Notes under the pieces: model-generated
What the model was told of the DNA's origin: nothing
Databases searched by the model: none
The model's input: the letters and a program-made list of their open reading frames with translations, nothing else
Assembly (NCBI GenBank): GCA_029940475.1
Contig: JAPYUT010000008.1
Span: 1-64,000, forward strand
From: Verrucomicrobiales bacterium
GTDB taxonomy: Bacteria > Verrucomicrobiota > Verrucomicrobiia > Verrucomicrobiales > DEV007
Reading direction: 5' to 3'
Length of the DNA stretch: 64,000 bases
Translations under genes and position numbers: made by a program
Shown here: positions 28,300-36,766 of the stretch, piece after piece
How the letters are laid out: the number at the start of each line of letters is the position of its first letter
Numbering within the stretch: position 1 is the stretch's first letter

Positions 28300-28352
28300 A
28301 CATCCCGCACACATTCAATAATCCCCTTCTAAGATTTAAGTAGTTTTTGTTT

Positions 28353-28390
28353 AAGAGGCTCCCGACTAAGTCGGGAGCCTCTTCTTTTTT
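28353..28390 (+). terminator. Rho-independent terminator of PEP-CTERM gene 1
   Basis: A perfect 15-bp inverted repeat, AAGAGGCTCCCGACT and its complement, separated by one base (28353-28383), is followed by CTTTTTT. It lies 54 bp after the stop codon. Confidence 0.93.
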
Positions 28391-28980
28391 GCAGATATCG
28401 GTTTTGCAAAGGCCGGCTATTTTGGATGGCAGTTCCTAACTGCAGAAATTTTCATTTCTCTCCTGCAGTCGCCAGAACGATTTAACAAGATGGAGGCGAG
28501 CCAAGCCTCTCCGGTTTTATTCGAGTTCCGTTACCCTTGCAGAAGAAGCGAACACGGGGAGATCGCCGAGTGATCTCATCCTCAGTGCTTGTCCATTGCA
28601 GCACTTGGATCCCAGGCAAAGAGCTTTTCCCGTATCACCTAAAGCATCCTATATAGTGAGTGAGCACATCCTCAGGTGGTGACTGAGGACCCTGGGTATT
28701 GACTTTTGCAGAGTCAATAAGTGGTAAATCCATCAAAATGAAGCAGATCAGAAAGCTGATCGTGCGGAAATAGCCAAGGCAGGCGGCTAAAAACAGTGAA
28801 ATAAACCTGAAATTTGGTTTTACATATTATTAAGGTGAGTTTATATCTTACATCAGAGAGGTATAATTATAGCCAATGTGAGTTTACTTATTCACAATTT
28901 GGGTTTAGTTATTACCACTCCAATGGTTATGTGTTCAAGAGCTCATAGCCAATTTACAGAAACCAAACCAACAAAATATA
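28391..28980. other. Intergenic region with a cluster of small perfect hairpins
   Basis: 590 bp without a supported gene. Five perfect stem-loops occur in 203 bp: GAGATC/GATCTC (28559-28577), AGTGCT/AGCACT (28584-28605), TCCTCAG/CTGAGGA (28669-28689), TATTGACT/AGTCAATA (28697-28719) and GATCAG/CTGATC (28746-28761). The remainder toward 28980 is A+T-rich and probably holds the promoter of the second PEP-CTERM gene. A structured RNA is possible but no known family was recognised. Confidence 0.4.
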
Positions 28981-29592
28981 ATGCTTAAATCTATTCTTAG
29001 TACTATTTCCGTACTGCTTGCCGTTGCTGGCCTGGCCAGTGCGGGAGTTGTTAATACAACAAACGCAACAGCTAGCTTACTTGAAGTGCAGGCTAATAAC
29101 GTCGGTATCACTGGCGGCTTTTTAGTAGTTGGCACCACAGCTGCTTCTGATGCGGCCTTATCAGACCCAACTCTAGCCCAAGATGCATTGGCTGATTTCA
29201 CACAATTTGGAGGCTCTACCACATTCGGGACACCGGGAGTTGGCGGAAATGCCGGCTTTTTCTCTCTCGCCGCTAATGGCGACGGTGGTTCGGCGGCCTT
29301 CAGTGGAAACCAAATATATTTGATTGGCGGTAACGGCTCAGATATTGCGAGTTCCAGTTATTTATTTATCGTTAGATCCGATGCGACGTTTGGTCCTGAC
29401 CTGCCACTATTCAGTGGAAGTGTTAATATCGGTGTTGATAACACTCTTCTCGGCGCTGTCGGTGGCACAAATGGTTTGAATGGAGGCGATGCGTTCCAGA
29501 TGGAAGCAATCGGTGGCATCATTCCCGAGCCCGCCGTTTCAATTCTTGCTCTGTTTTCGGTCGGCCTTCTTGTATTGCGCCGTCGCCGCTAA
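28981..29592 (+). CDS. PEP-CTERM exported protein, copy 2
   Basis: 203 residues, with the same architecture as the protein at 27658: signal peptide (ILSTISVLLAVAGLASAG), a Gly/Ala/Asn-rich body of short beta-like phrases, then PEP, a membrane segment (VSILALFSVGLLVL) and RRRR. Codon choice and composition are similar in both. The two likely arose by duplication and are exosortase substrates exposed at the cell surface or in the matrix. Confidence 0.9.
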   Translation: MLKSILSTISVLLAVAGLASAGVVNTTNATASLLEVQANNVGITGGFLVVGTTAASDAALSDPTLAQDALADFTQFGGSTTFGTPGVGGNAGFFSLAANGDGGSAAFSGNQIYLIGGNGSDIASSSYLFIVRSDATFGPDLPLFSGSVNIGVDNTLLGAVGGTNGLNGGDAFQMEAIGGIIPEPAVSILALFSVGLLVLRRRR

Positions 29593-29651
29593 CTGATATC
29601 AGTTACAAAAACCCCCCAAACCTAAGCAACAATATAGGTTTTGGTTTTCAC

Positions 29652-29686
29652 AGGAGGTTCCCTTAACGGGGAACCTCCTTTTTTTT
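29652..29686 (+). terminator. Rho-independent terminator of PEP-CTERM gene 2
   Basis: Stem AGGAGGTTCCC/GGGAACCTCCT (29652-29662 and 29669-29679) with a six-base loop, followed by seven T. It lies 60 bp after the stop codon. Confidence 0.93.
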
Positions 29687-29950
29687 GCAGTGGCGGCATA
29701 TGCATAAGGGCTAGAACTCTGGAAGATTGCCGGAAGATCTATTAAGCGTTGAAGAACTTCCTTAAGGAAGCCCCGTATTATCATGCGCGGAGTTCCGGGT
29801 AAGAGTAATTGTACCAGCCTGACGAGCATCACCTTACTCGGATATGATGGTCCAACGCTTGGCCAAGATGTCTTTTAGACCTACCTGCTAACGCCCTTAT
29901 CAGCTATCTTGCGGGGCTACTGGATTCACCTTTGGAGGAATATCCTGTCA

Positions 29951-30320
29951 GATCATCAAGAGCAGCTTGAGCAACCGCAGGTGGCCTGCGGCGCACTTGA
30001 AGATGAAATTGTGGCACTGAACCGCCGAGCGCGATGCCTGCCCGACACAAGACGCGTATGATGCAGTGGTGACCGAACGCGACGCCCGACCGGCCTTGGC
30101 TGAAGGTGCGGGATGCGCGTGTGGGTTCTATCGTGCTGGCCAAGGACTGGCAGAGCGGTGAGGTGTCACTGTGCTTTGGTCTCTGCAGAAGAGCGATGAT
30201 TTCGTGTCATGAGAAGCCTTTGAGGGCGGCACATGGAGTGACGCGCCCAACGGCGAGTTCAAGCTGACCCTGCCGCTTGGTGAGGCCAAGAAGTGGTTAC
30301 GCTTTACCCTGGCGGAATAG
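29951..30320 (+). pseudogene. Decayed C-terminal end of a secreted coiled-coil protein
   Basis: Coding-like sequence is split over frames. Around 29951-30019 it reads QLEQPQVACGALEDEIVAL; after a shift at about 30020 it reads ERDACPTQDAYDAVVTERDA; after a shift near 30105 it reads VRDARVGSIVLAKDWQSGE; after another shift near 30160 it reads LWSLQKSDDF, an in-frame TGA at the expected W, then GGTWSDAPNGEFKLTLPLGE and a final stop at 30318. The order (heptad stalk, ERDARP-type repeat, small beta module) matches secreted Verrucomicrobia proteins. At least three frameshifts and one stop show it is not functional. 29687-29950 shows nothing recognisable. Confidence 0.75.
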
Positions 30321-30366
30321 TATTTCAATTATCAGGGAAGCATCCACTTCCATTGCATCAACGCTT

Positions 30367-31608
30367 TTACTCAAACCAACTGTATTTTTCAATTCCCACA
30401 ACCTCAACCTGGTTATCAGAAGCCGGGTTGTCCGCAAAGCGCAGCGAAGCGATCACGCTGAGTGGTTTTTCAGTCACAGCTAGTCCCGGGATGAGATTCT
30501 TTAATGGCTGCAACCTTGCAATCAACGCTTGTCCGAATCCTGTGTTCCTGTCGATATAACCGTAGATGAGGAAATCCGGGTCTCCCGGATAGTAGATCTC
30601 GACACAGTACCATCGGGTTTTATCCTCATAATTATTGGCGTAGAAATCACCATTACGCAGCTTGGAGCGGAATTGTTGGGCAATATTTGGGCGAGCGGAT
30701 TTAAACTGCTCCAGCGGCATTTGCTGGTACCTGAAGGAAATCTCCCAATCTATCTTGATGTTCTCATTGCTTTGGATAAAGGCGAAATAGCGGCGTTGTT
30801 GCAAGTTGCCGATCCGCACAGAAAGAAGGATGGAATATCTTCCGTTATCGAGTTTTACCTTGTTGCTGTTTACAATTTCGCTGTAGGTCTCATTTCCCGT
30901 GCCCGGTCCGCTGTCTTTTATCCGCGGGCCGGTAATTTCCGGATGGGTCACGAGTGCCAGTTGTTCCGCAAGGGTTTTTGCTGCCGCAAAGGATCGTATA
31001 ATCGATAGGCAGGTATTCAGCTCAGAGCGCGTGAGAGAGTTGGGGATTTGATTTCCCGATGCTACCACCGGGACGGACTCTTGCACCGGTTCAGGATCAA
31101 TATCAACAGCATCTATATCCATCATCAACGCCTCACCGCCTTTAAAAACAAGGGATATCAGCAAAATGATACTGCCAGTGCCAATGATGGCCAATAGGGA
31201 ATACAAGAGGATACGCCTGACCTTTTCCCAGGGGTTCAGGTTGATTGTGCGGCGAATCCTGCGTATACGCATCTGGTTCTCATTATTGGGATCGATCTCT
31301 AAAAATTCAGTGGTATTATCCTCATGTCCCTGGGCTGAATCTGCAGTCTGCTTATTATCCCACGTTGGATGCCTAACTCCGGACGATCGCCGTTCACGCT
31401 GTAAATTGGCAACAGGTGATGTGTTGCTTGAAGAGGATTGAACGGGTTCAGCAGGATTTTTTTCTTTGCCGAGTTGTTTACTGCAATACGGGCAGGCCAG
31501 GTGACTTCTTCTGGCATTCGAACGAATTCTTACTTCCCGGTTGCAGTGCGGACAGTTCAGCACAAGCCATTCGCGTTCCAGCGCACCGGGGTCATCTTTA
31601 TAATTCAT
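30367..31608 (-). CDS. Zinc-ribbon, single-pass membrane protein of unknown function (paralog A)
   Basis: 413 residues. An N-terminal Cys4 ribbon (LNCPHC and ACPYCSK, about 18-43) is followed by a charged linker, one membrane segment (ILLYSLLAIIGTGSIILLISLVF, about 135-157) and an external domain of about 240 residues including YFAFIQSNENIKIDWEISF, RWYCVEIYYPG and FLIYGYID. The C-terminal half parallels the gene at 31680 (VDWESFVGYSEMSLAQF against IDWEISFRYQQMPLEQF). No catalytic motif is seen. Third gene behind the PBP gene, possibly in the same transcript. Confidence 0.8.
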   Translation of the reverse strand: MNYKDDPGALEREWLVLNCPHCNREVRIRSNARRSHLACPYCSKQLGKEKNPAEPVQSSSSNTSPVANLQRERRSSGVRHPTWDNKQTADSAQGHEDNTTEFLEIDPNNENQMRIRRIRRTINLNPWEKVRRILLYSLLAIIGTGSIILLISLVFKGGEALMMDIDAVDIDPEPVQESVPVVASGNQIPNSLTRSELNTCLSIIRSFAAAKTLAEQLALVTHPEITGPRIKDSGPGTGNETYSEIVNSNKVKLDNGRYSILLSVRIGNLQQRRYFAFIQSNENIKIDWEISFRYQQMPLEQFKSARPNIAQQFRSKLRNGDFYANNYEDKTRWYCVEIYYPGDPDFLIYGYIDRNTGFGQALIARLQPLKNLIPGLAVTEKPLSVIASLRFADNPASDNQVEVVGIEKYSWFE

Positions 31609-31679
31609 TTAGATCTTGCGGGGGCAATGTGTGGTTATCATTAACTTCACCAACGGCGATTGCAATGCGGGTGTTCCGT

Positions 31680-32996
31680 CTATCTCAAGATCCAACCACT
31701 GGTGATAACCTCATCAATAAGAACCTGATTGGATGATTTTGGATGATCGGGGTAACGAATTCGAACGATGGAGAATCCTTCTCTCCCCTGTCTAAGTGTA
31801 GGGAAAAGTTCCGCTTTCTTTTGGATGTAGCCATAAATGACATTGGTTCGATTCATGTCACTCAAGCGCAGACATTTGTGAGTTTTGTCATTGAAATCAA
31901 AGTTAAAATAATCGTCGAATTTGATGCGGACCCGGAACAGCGTGGGTTTCTTGGGTTGTTTCTTTATGAATTGTGCCAGGCTCATTTCCGAGTAGCCGAC
32001 GAAAGACTCCCAATCGACAACAAAACTGTCTTTTTCCAATGCAACAACGGCAGTCACCTTGCTTAAATCATCGAGTATGACCTCGATCAGGAAACAGTCC
32101 TCTGTGACCACGCTGTGTTTGTAATCGCTGATTGAATGGTATTTGATCGGACCGGGGTCGTTGGAGGCATAGTAATCCCTCATCAGTGGCTCCACCCGGT
32201 TAATGACTCTTGTGACCGTCTTACGGCCACTGAGATCACCTGCCTCCAGGAACGTCCTGAGGGCAGCAGTCGCTCGTTCATTGATTTCACGGATTCCATG
32301 ATTCTTTACGAGTGGTCGCATTGGGCTCAGCACTGCCGCTTCCTGGATGGGCGCAGTATCCTCCTTTACAGGTTTCTCGACCGGCGGGATGTTCTTAACG
32401 GGCTTACCGGCCGGAGAAACTGCCGACTGTTGTTTGTCCTTCATGGGGTTTGGCCTCATCCATAAAGCGGTGATCATTAATAATAATGCGAGAAGAAAAA
32501 GAATCCGTAATTTAACTGAGTATTTCTTTTTTCGGGGAACTATCTTGAATCTAATTTTCGCATTAGAGTCGGTGACTTCTAATACAGGTTGAGATGGATC
32601 TCCCTCCTTCACATCATGGTCCCAGTCTATGAGGGTCTTGACAGATCTCCGGGTGCCGGATTTGTCAACAGTTGAGGTGTCCGTATCGGCAACCTTGAAG
32701 TTCTGCTTAATGTGCTTGAGTCCAAAAGAAGATCCTTTCGCGCGGTCCACTCCATGTGTTTTTTGATTAGCATTCCGAATGATCATATCCGGAAGATCAA
32801 TATTCAGGGTCTTCTTACGAACAGGAATTACGCTGCTACCTTCGACATTTCGGGAAGGTGTTGTTTTTTGCGGGGGACTTGTACTGATCCCGCACATTGG
32901 ACAGGAGAATTCTGCAGGGGTTTCGCTATTACCCGGAACTTTAAATTCAGTGAGGCATTCCGGGCAGGTAAGTATTTTAGGGTCTGGATCCGACAT
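31680..32996 (-). CDS. Zinc-ribbon, single-pass membrane protein of unknown function (paralog B)
   Basis: 438 residues from the ATG at 32996 (MSDPDPKILTCPECL); an upstream ATG would abut the PBP stop. A Cys4 ribbon (TCPECLTEF, SCPMCGI), a long basic/acidic linker, one membrane segment (LRILFLLALLLMITALWM) and an external domain with FVVDWESFVGYSEM and VIYGYIQKKAE. Same layout as the protein at 30367-31608, so the two are tandem duplicates. It begins 56 bp after the PBP gene, suggesting a link to cell-wall work; function unknown. Confidence 0.8.
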   Translation of the reverse strand: MSDPDPKILTCPECLTEFKVPGNSETPAEFSCPMCGISTSPPQKTTPSRNVEGSSVIPVRKKTLNIDLPDMIIRNANQKTHGVDRAKGSSFGLKHIKQNFKVADTDTSTVDKSGTRRSVKTLIDWDHDVKEGDPSQPVLEVTDSNAKIRFKIVPRKKKYSVKLRILFLLALLLMITALWMRPNPMKDKQQSAVSPAGKPVKNIPPVEKPVKEDTAPIQEAAVLSPMRPLVKNHGIREINERATAALRTFLEAGDLSGRKTVTRVINRVEPLMRDYYASNDPGPIKYHSISDYKHSVVTEDCFLIEVILDDLSKVTAVVALEKDSFVVDWESFVGYSEMSLAQFIKKQPKKPTLFRVRIKFDDYFNFDFNDKTHKCLRLSDMNRTNVIYGYIQKKAELFPTLRQGREGFSIVRIRYPDHPKSSNQVLIDEVITSGWILR

Positions 32997-33052
32997 TTTG
33001 CGGAGGTTCTTAGTGCTGAGGATAATATGTAAATTATTCGGATCCCAAAGCA

Positions 33053-35539
33053 TTAATCGATTATTGGGATTGCAATGGGCTTTGGTCTGGGGATCGGAAT
33101 TGGAGTTTCTTCCCTGTCGAGTGTGACCGGATTGACAGGAGTTGCCCGCCGAATTTCATCTGTTGGCCCGGCAGCCCGGGCACGCAGGACGGGTTGTTGC
33201 GAGGAATAAGGGTCGGCATTGCCGACAACGGTTGGTGAAAGCAGGAGGATTGCTTCAGATGATCTTGACGCGAGTAATGGTGAGGGGGGCACAGTAGTGG
33301 TTGAGATCCCCGGGATCGGTCGATGTTGTATACGTTCTCGATCAGTGGAATGAAATTGACAATAGAGGTGGAAATTATTTTTTTTACGGATGACTTCTTT
33401 GTAAGTGCAACGTTGAATTCTCCTTGCCCCTTGCTCCGCACCCGGAAGTTCCTCATAGCATGAATCAGTTGCCAAATGTCCTGATTTTCTGCAGATCTCA
33501 ATCATGTGGCAACCCTCTGGAACCGGAAAGGGTTTTGAGGGGAAGGAGTCATAGGAGGCATTCATCACATCCACCCAGACCGGAAGTGTAATGGAATTAC
33601 TGAAGGCTCCGCGGTAGATCGTTTTCGGGTAGTCGAATCCCGTCCATACCCCGCATGTTACTTCGCTATTATATCCGATAAACCAGAGATCAGTGAAGTT
33701 GTGGGTGGTTCCTGTTTTGCCGGCGGCATTCTTGTCACGCAAGCCGTATTTGGCGTATGAATTTTTTCCTGTACCTCTGTACAACACTTCCTGCAGGCAG
33801 CTGTTTACCTGATAGGCAGCAATAGGGTCGATAGCTTCTGAGATTCCGGTGAGGGGTTCGCTAAAGATTGTTGTTCCACGGGCATCCACGATTGAGGAGA
33901 TAATATGTAGGGTATCGGGACTCTTCCCTGCGTTGGGAAATATCGTGAATGCCCTGCAGAATTCCTCAAGGCTGATGGGACTGCTCCCGAGAAGAGTTTT
34001 GTCATACTCATCCATTGGAGAATTAATGCCCGCTTTTTTAGCGATTTTCGTTACCTTTTGGCGTCCAATTCTTTTGCCAATCCTGACAGTCGCCGCATTT
34101 TTCGAGTGGACTAGGGCCTCCCTTGCGGAGATATCACCGAGATAGTTTACGACTGCTGATTCTCCGCCCCATTCCCCCAGAATTCCAGTAATTCCTCCGA
34201 TTGCGACAATGCGGTTGTCAATCGGGGCGTCTTTGATCATTGATCCTGGGAAATAGTTTTCGGAATAGGCTGCCGCATAAACGAAAGGCTTGAAAGCGGT
34301 GCCTGCAGGCCGTCGTGACTGGAATGCCCTATTCAGCTGGCTTTCTCCAAAATTACGGCCGCCAAGCATTGCAATTATTCCACCGGTTTTGTTTTCGATC
34401 ATCAATACAGCTCCCTGCAGATAATCCGGAACACGTTTAGCTGTCTCAAAAGATCGATCGTTTTTGTCCACAGGATCCGGGAGGGCTTTCTTTTCCCTGT
34501 ACTGAGAGTAGGTAGGGTGTTTGTAGCCAGGATGTTTTTCTACTTTGCTCAGGTTCCGGAGCAGGCTTTGTCGTGCGGCTTGCTGAGCGGCATTATCAAT
34601 AGTGGTATAGATTTTAAATCCTCCCCCCCCGGCACTTGCAAATCCGATTTGGTCAATGACCTGGAGGCGAATCATTTCCTGCACATAAGAATTCTGATGC
34701 CTCTTGGAGTTGGTAAGAGTGATGGGTGTTTTTAGATATACGGGCAGTTCACGATTACTAATCATGCCTTCCGCATGCATGCGTCGCAGCACATGGTTGC
34801 GTGCTTTGCGGGAGCCGTCTGGGTTTGTGCGTGGAGAGAGGCGGGACGGGCTTTTGATAAGACCGCAAATGGTAGCCGACTCAATTACATCAAGTTGGCC
34901 TGCTGATTTCCCGAAATATCCCCGCGCTGCGGATTCGATGCCAAAATAGCCGCTACCGAAGAAAATTCGATTAAGGTAGTGTTCAAGGATCTCAGGTTTG
35001 GTGAAATCCTTCTCAAGCCGCTGTGCCAGAAAAGCCTCGATGATTTTCGTGTCGAGGTTGCGGTTTTTCTTCAGTTCGGGATAACATTGCTTGGCGAGTT
35101 GTTGGGTAATGGTACTTGCTCCCTGAGTAACACGTTGTGCTTTGAAATTCAGGATGGCGGCGCGTATTATTCCTATATAGTCGATACCGTCATGCTGGAA
35201 GAAGCGTGAATCTTCCACTGCGGTTAGTGCCTGAATAAAATGGTAGGGGACTTTTTCCAGTTTAATGGGACGCCTGTCTTCAATCTTGATTTGTCCTATC
35301 TCAACGCCGTTGCGATCATAAATTCGGCTTGGAATTTCAAGCTTACCAATGGCATTGAGGTCAAATGTTTCACTCTGATCCCTGCGTGGCTGCATGAACA
35401 GGTAGAGGGTTATAAGTGCGGCAAGACCGACGACACAACTTACTGCACATAATAATCCAAGGAACCGTTTCCAAAAAGGACGACGGGTAGAGAGATTAAC
35501 CGGGCGGATGCCGTCGGAGGAGCCTCTTTTGAACAGCAT
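33053..35539 (-). CDS. Class A penicillin-binding protein (PBP1A-like), Thr in place of the catalytic Ser
   Basis: 828 residues: short cytoplasmic tail, one membrane segment (about 28-50), a GT51 glycosyltransferase domain with EDSRFFQHDGID, GASTITQQLAKQ and GYFGIESAARGYFGK, then a transpeptidase domain. The SxxK motif reads T414-A-F-K417 (RRPAGTAFKPFVY), with codon ACC, so Thr replaces the acylating Ser. The SxN (VHSKNAATV) and KTG (AAGKTGTTHNFTDLW) motifs are intact. A Pro-rich C-terminal tail ends the protein. It polymerises glycan strands in the periplasm; whether it still cross-links is open. First of three leftward genes. Confidence 0.93.
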   Translation of the reverse strand: MLFKRGSSDGIRPVNLSTRRPFWKRFLGLLCAVSCVVGLAALITLYLFMQPRRDQSETFDLNAIGKLEIPSRIYDRNGVEIGQIKIEDRRPIKLEKVPYHFIQALTAVEDSRFFQHDGIDYIGIIRAAILNFKAQRVTQGASTITQQLAKQCYPELKKNRNLDTKIIEAFLAQRLEKDFTKPEILEHYLNRIFFGSGYFGIESAARGYFGKSAGQLDVIESATICGLIKSPSRLSPRTNPDGSRKARNHVLRRMHAEGMISNRELPVYLKTPITLTNSKRHQNSYVQEMIRLQVIDQIGFASAGGGGFKIYTTIDNAAQQAARQSLLRNLSKVEKHPGYKHPTYSQYREKKALPDPVDKNDRSFETAKRVPDYLQGAVLMIENKTGGIIAMLGGRNFGESQLNRAFQSRRPAGTAFKPFVYAAAYSENYFPGSMIKDAPIDNRIVAIGGITGILGEWGGESAVVNYLGDISAREALVHSKNAATVRIGKRIGRQKVTKIAKKAGINSPMDEYDKTLLGSSPISLEEFCRAFTIFPNAGKSPDTLHIISSIVDARGTTIFSEPLTGISEAIDPIAAYQVNSCLQEVLYRGTGKNSYAKYGLRDKNAAGKTGTTHNFTDLWFIGYNSEVTCGVWTGFDYPKTIYRGAFSNSITLPVWVDVMNASYDSFPSKPFPVPEGCHMIEICRKSGHLATDSCYEELPGAEQGARRIQRCTYKEVIRKKNNFHLYCQFHSTDRERIQHRPIPGISTTTVPPSPLLASRSSEAILLLSPTVVGNADPYSSQQPVLRARAAGPTDEIRRATPVNPVTLDREETPIPIPRPKPIAIPIID

Positions 35540-35593
35540 GACAGGGTGTGGTTTCCGGCTCGCCGGACTGGAGGATCAGTATAAGCTAAGCTG

Positions 35594-36766
35594 ATGACAG
35601 AGCAAGTGGACGATATTTGCGTGAGGATTGTAAATCCACGATTCCTGGAACTGGTATGCTCGGAAATCAAAGCGGCGGGCGGGGCATTGCCCTTTGACCG
35701 CTATATGGAATTAGCTCTTTATCATCCGCAATTCGGCTATTACACGCATCCGGGCAAGAGAATCGGGAAAGATGGAGATTTCATTACATCTGTCAGCACT
35801 GGACGCTGCTTCGGCATGCTGTTGGCCCGGCATCTGGCAACACCCATCAGGCGACTGGCAGTCAGTGGAGGAGATCTGCTGCTTGTCGAGCCGGGGGCTG
35901 AGAGCGGTGATTTGGCTGTTGATATGATGAATGAACTGGCACGTGTGCTTCCGGAGGATATTTATAATCGTCTCTGTTATGTTGCATGTGAGCCGATTCT
36001 CTCAAAGAAGAAGTCTTTGATGGAGCGTTTTGAGGGGGTTGGTGGCGGCCGGTTCCGGGTGATTTCCGGGTGGCAGGAGCTTACAGCTTCACGGGGGGTT
36101 TTGATTGCAAATGAATTTCTTGATGCCATGCCGGTGAAGCGCCTGAGATGGAGAAACGGAACATGGCTTGAATTATGCGTCGGCAATGGCGGGGAAGGAG
36201 AAAATGAATTTAATGAGATTGAACAGTTGATCGAGGAGCAGGAACTAAAGAGCGTGATCGATTCATTGCCTGTAACTCTGGAAGACGGCTTTACCATTGA
36301 GGTCAACATGGGCCTTGAACGCTGGTTTGATGATTTATCACGAGCCTTCGAAATGTTATATTGCTGCCTGATCGACTATGGTTTATCGGTGGACGAGGTT
36401 TTTGACCCGGTCAGGAAAACGGGAACGTTGCGTGGTTATGTGAGACACCGTATGTGCGATTCCCTGCTGGCAGCTCCAGGAATCACCGATCTTACCGCGC
36501 ATGTGAATTTTGAGCGGGTGCGGGTAACAGCTCAATCAGCGGGCTTTGAAGCCATCAGTTTTACCGATCAACACCGGTTGCTTGTGAATGCAGCAAAATC
36601 CTGGCTGCTGGAGATTGAGGCGGACGGTCTTCCTGATGCCGAGACAGTTAAACTGCTTCAGCAGTTTAAATCTCTATCACATCCCGCGATGATGGGAGCG
36701 GTATTCAAGGTCCTGGAAATGAGCAAGGGAATGCCTGAAGGCGATCATTGTGTTTCTATCCGGTAG
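35594..36766 (+). CDS. MidA/NDUFAF7-family SAM-dependent methyltransferase
   Basis: 390 residues. N-terminal GALPFDRYMELALYHPQFGY, followed by GKDGDFITSVSTG and a motif I-like LLLVEPGAESGDLA, are characteristic of the DUF185/MidA family. Later ANEFLDAMPVKRL is the conserved NEFxDAxPV motif. Mitochondrial NDUFAF7 methylates an arginine of complex I; bacterial targets are not settled. Divergent from the PBP gene by 54 bp, and its 3' end overlaps the propeller gene by 22 bp tail to tail. Confidence 0.88.
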   Translation: MTEQVDDICVRIVNPRFLELVCSEIKAAGGALPFDRYMELALYHPQFGYYTHPGKRIGKDGDFITSVSTGRCFGMLLARHLATPIRRLAVSGGDLLLVEPGAESGDLAVDMMNELARVLPEDIYNRLCYVACEPILSKKKSLMERFEGVGGGRFRVISGWQELTASRGVLIANEFLDAMPVKRLRWRNGTWLELCVGNGGEGENEFNEIEQLIEEQELKSVIDSLPVTLEDGFTIEVNMGLERWFDDLSRAFEMLYCCLIDYGLSVDEVFDPVRKTGTLRGYVRHRMCDSLLAAPGITDLTAHVNFERVRVTAQSAGFEAISFTDQHRLLVNAAKSWLLEIEADGLPDAETVKLLQQFKSLSHPAMMGAVFKVLEMSKGMPEGDHCVSIR

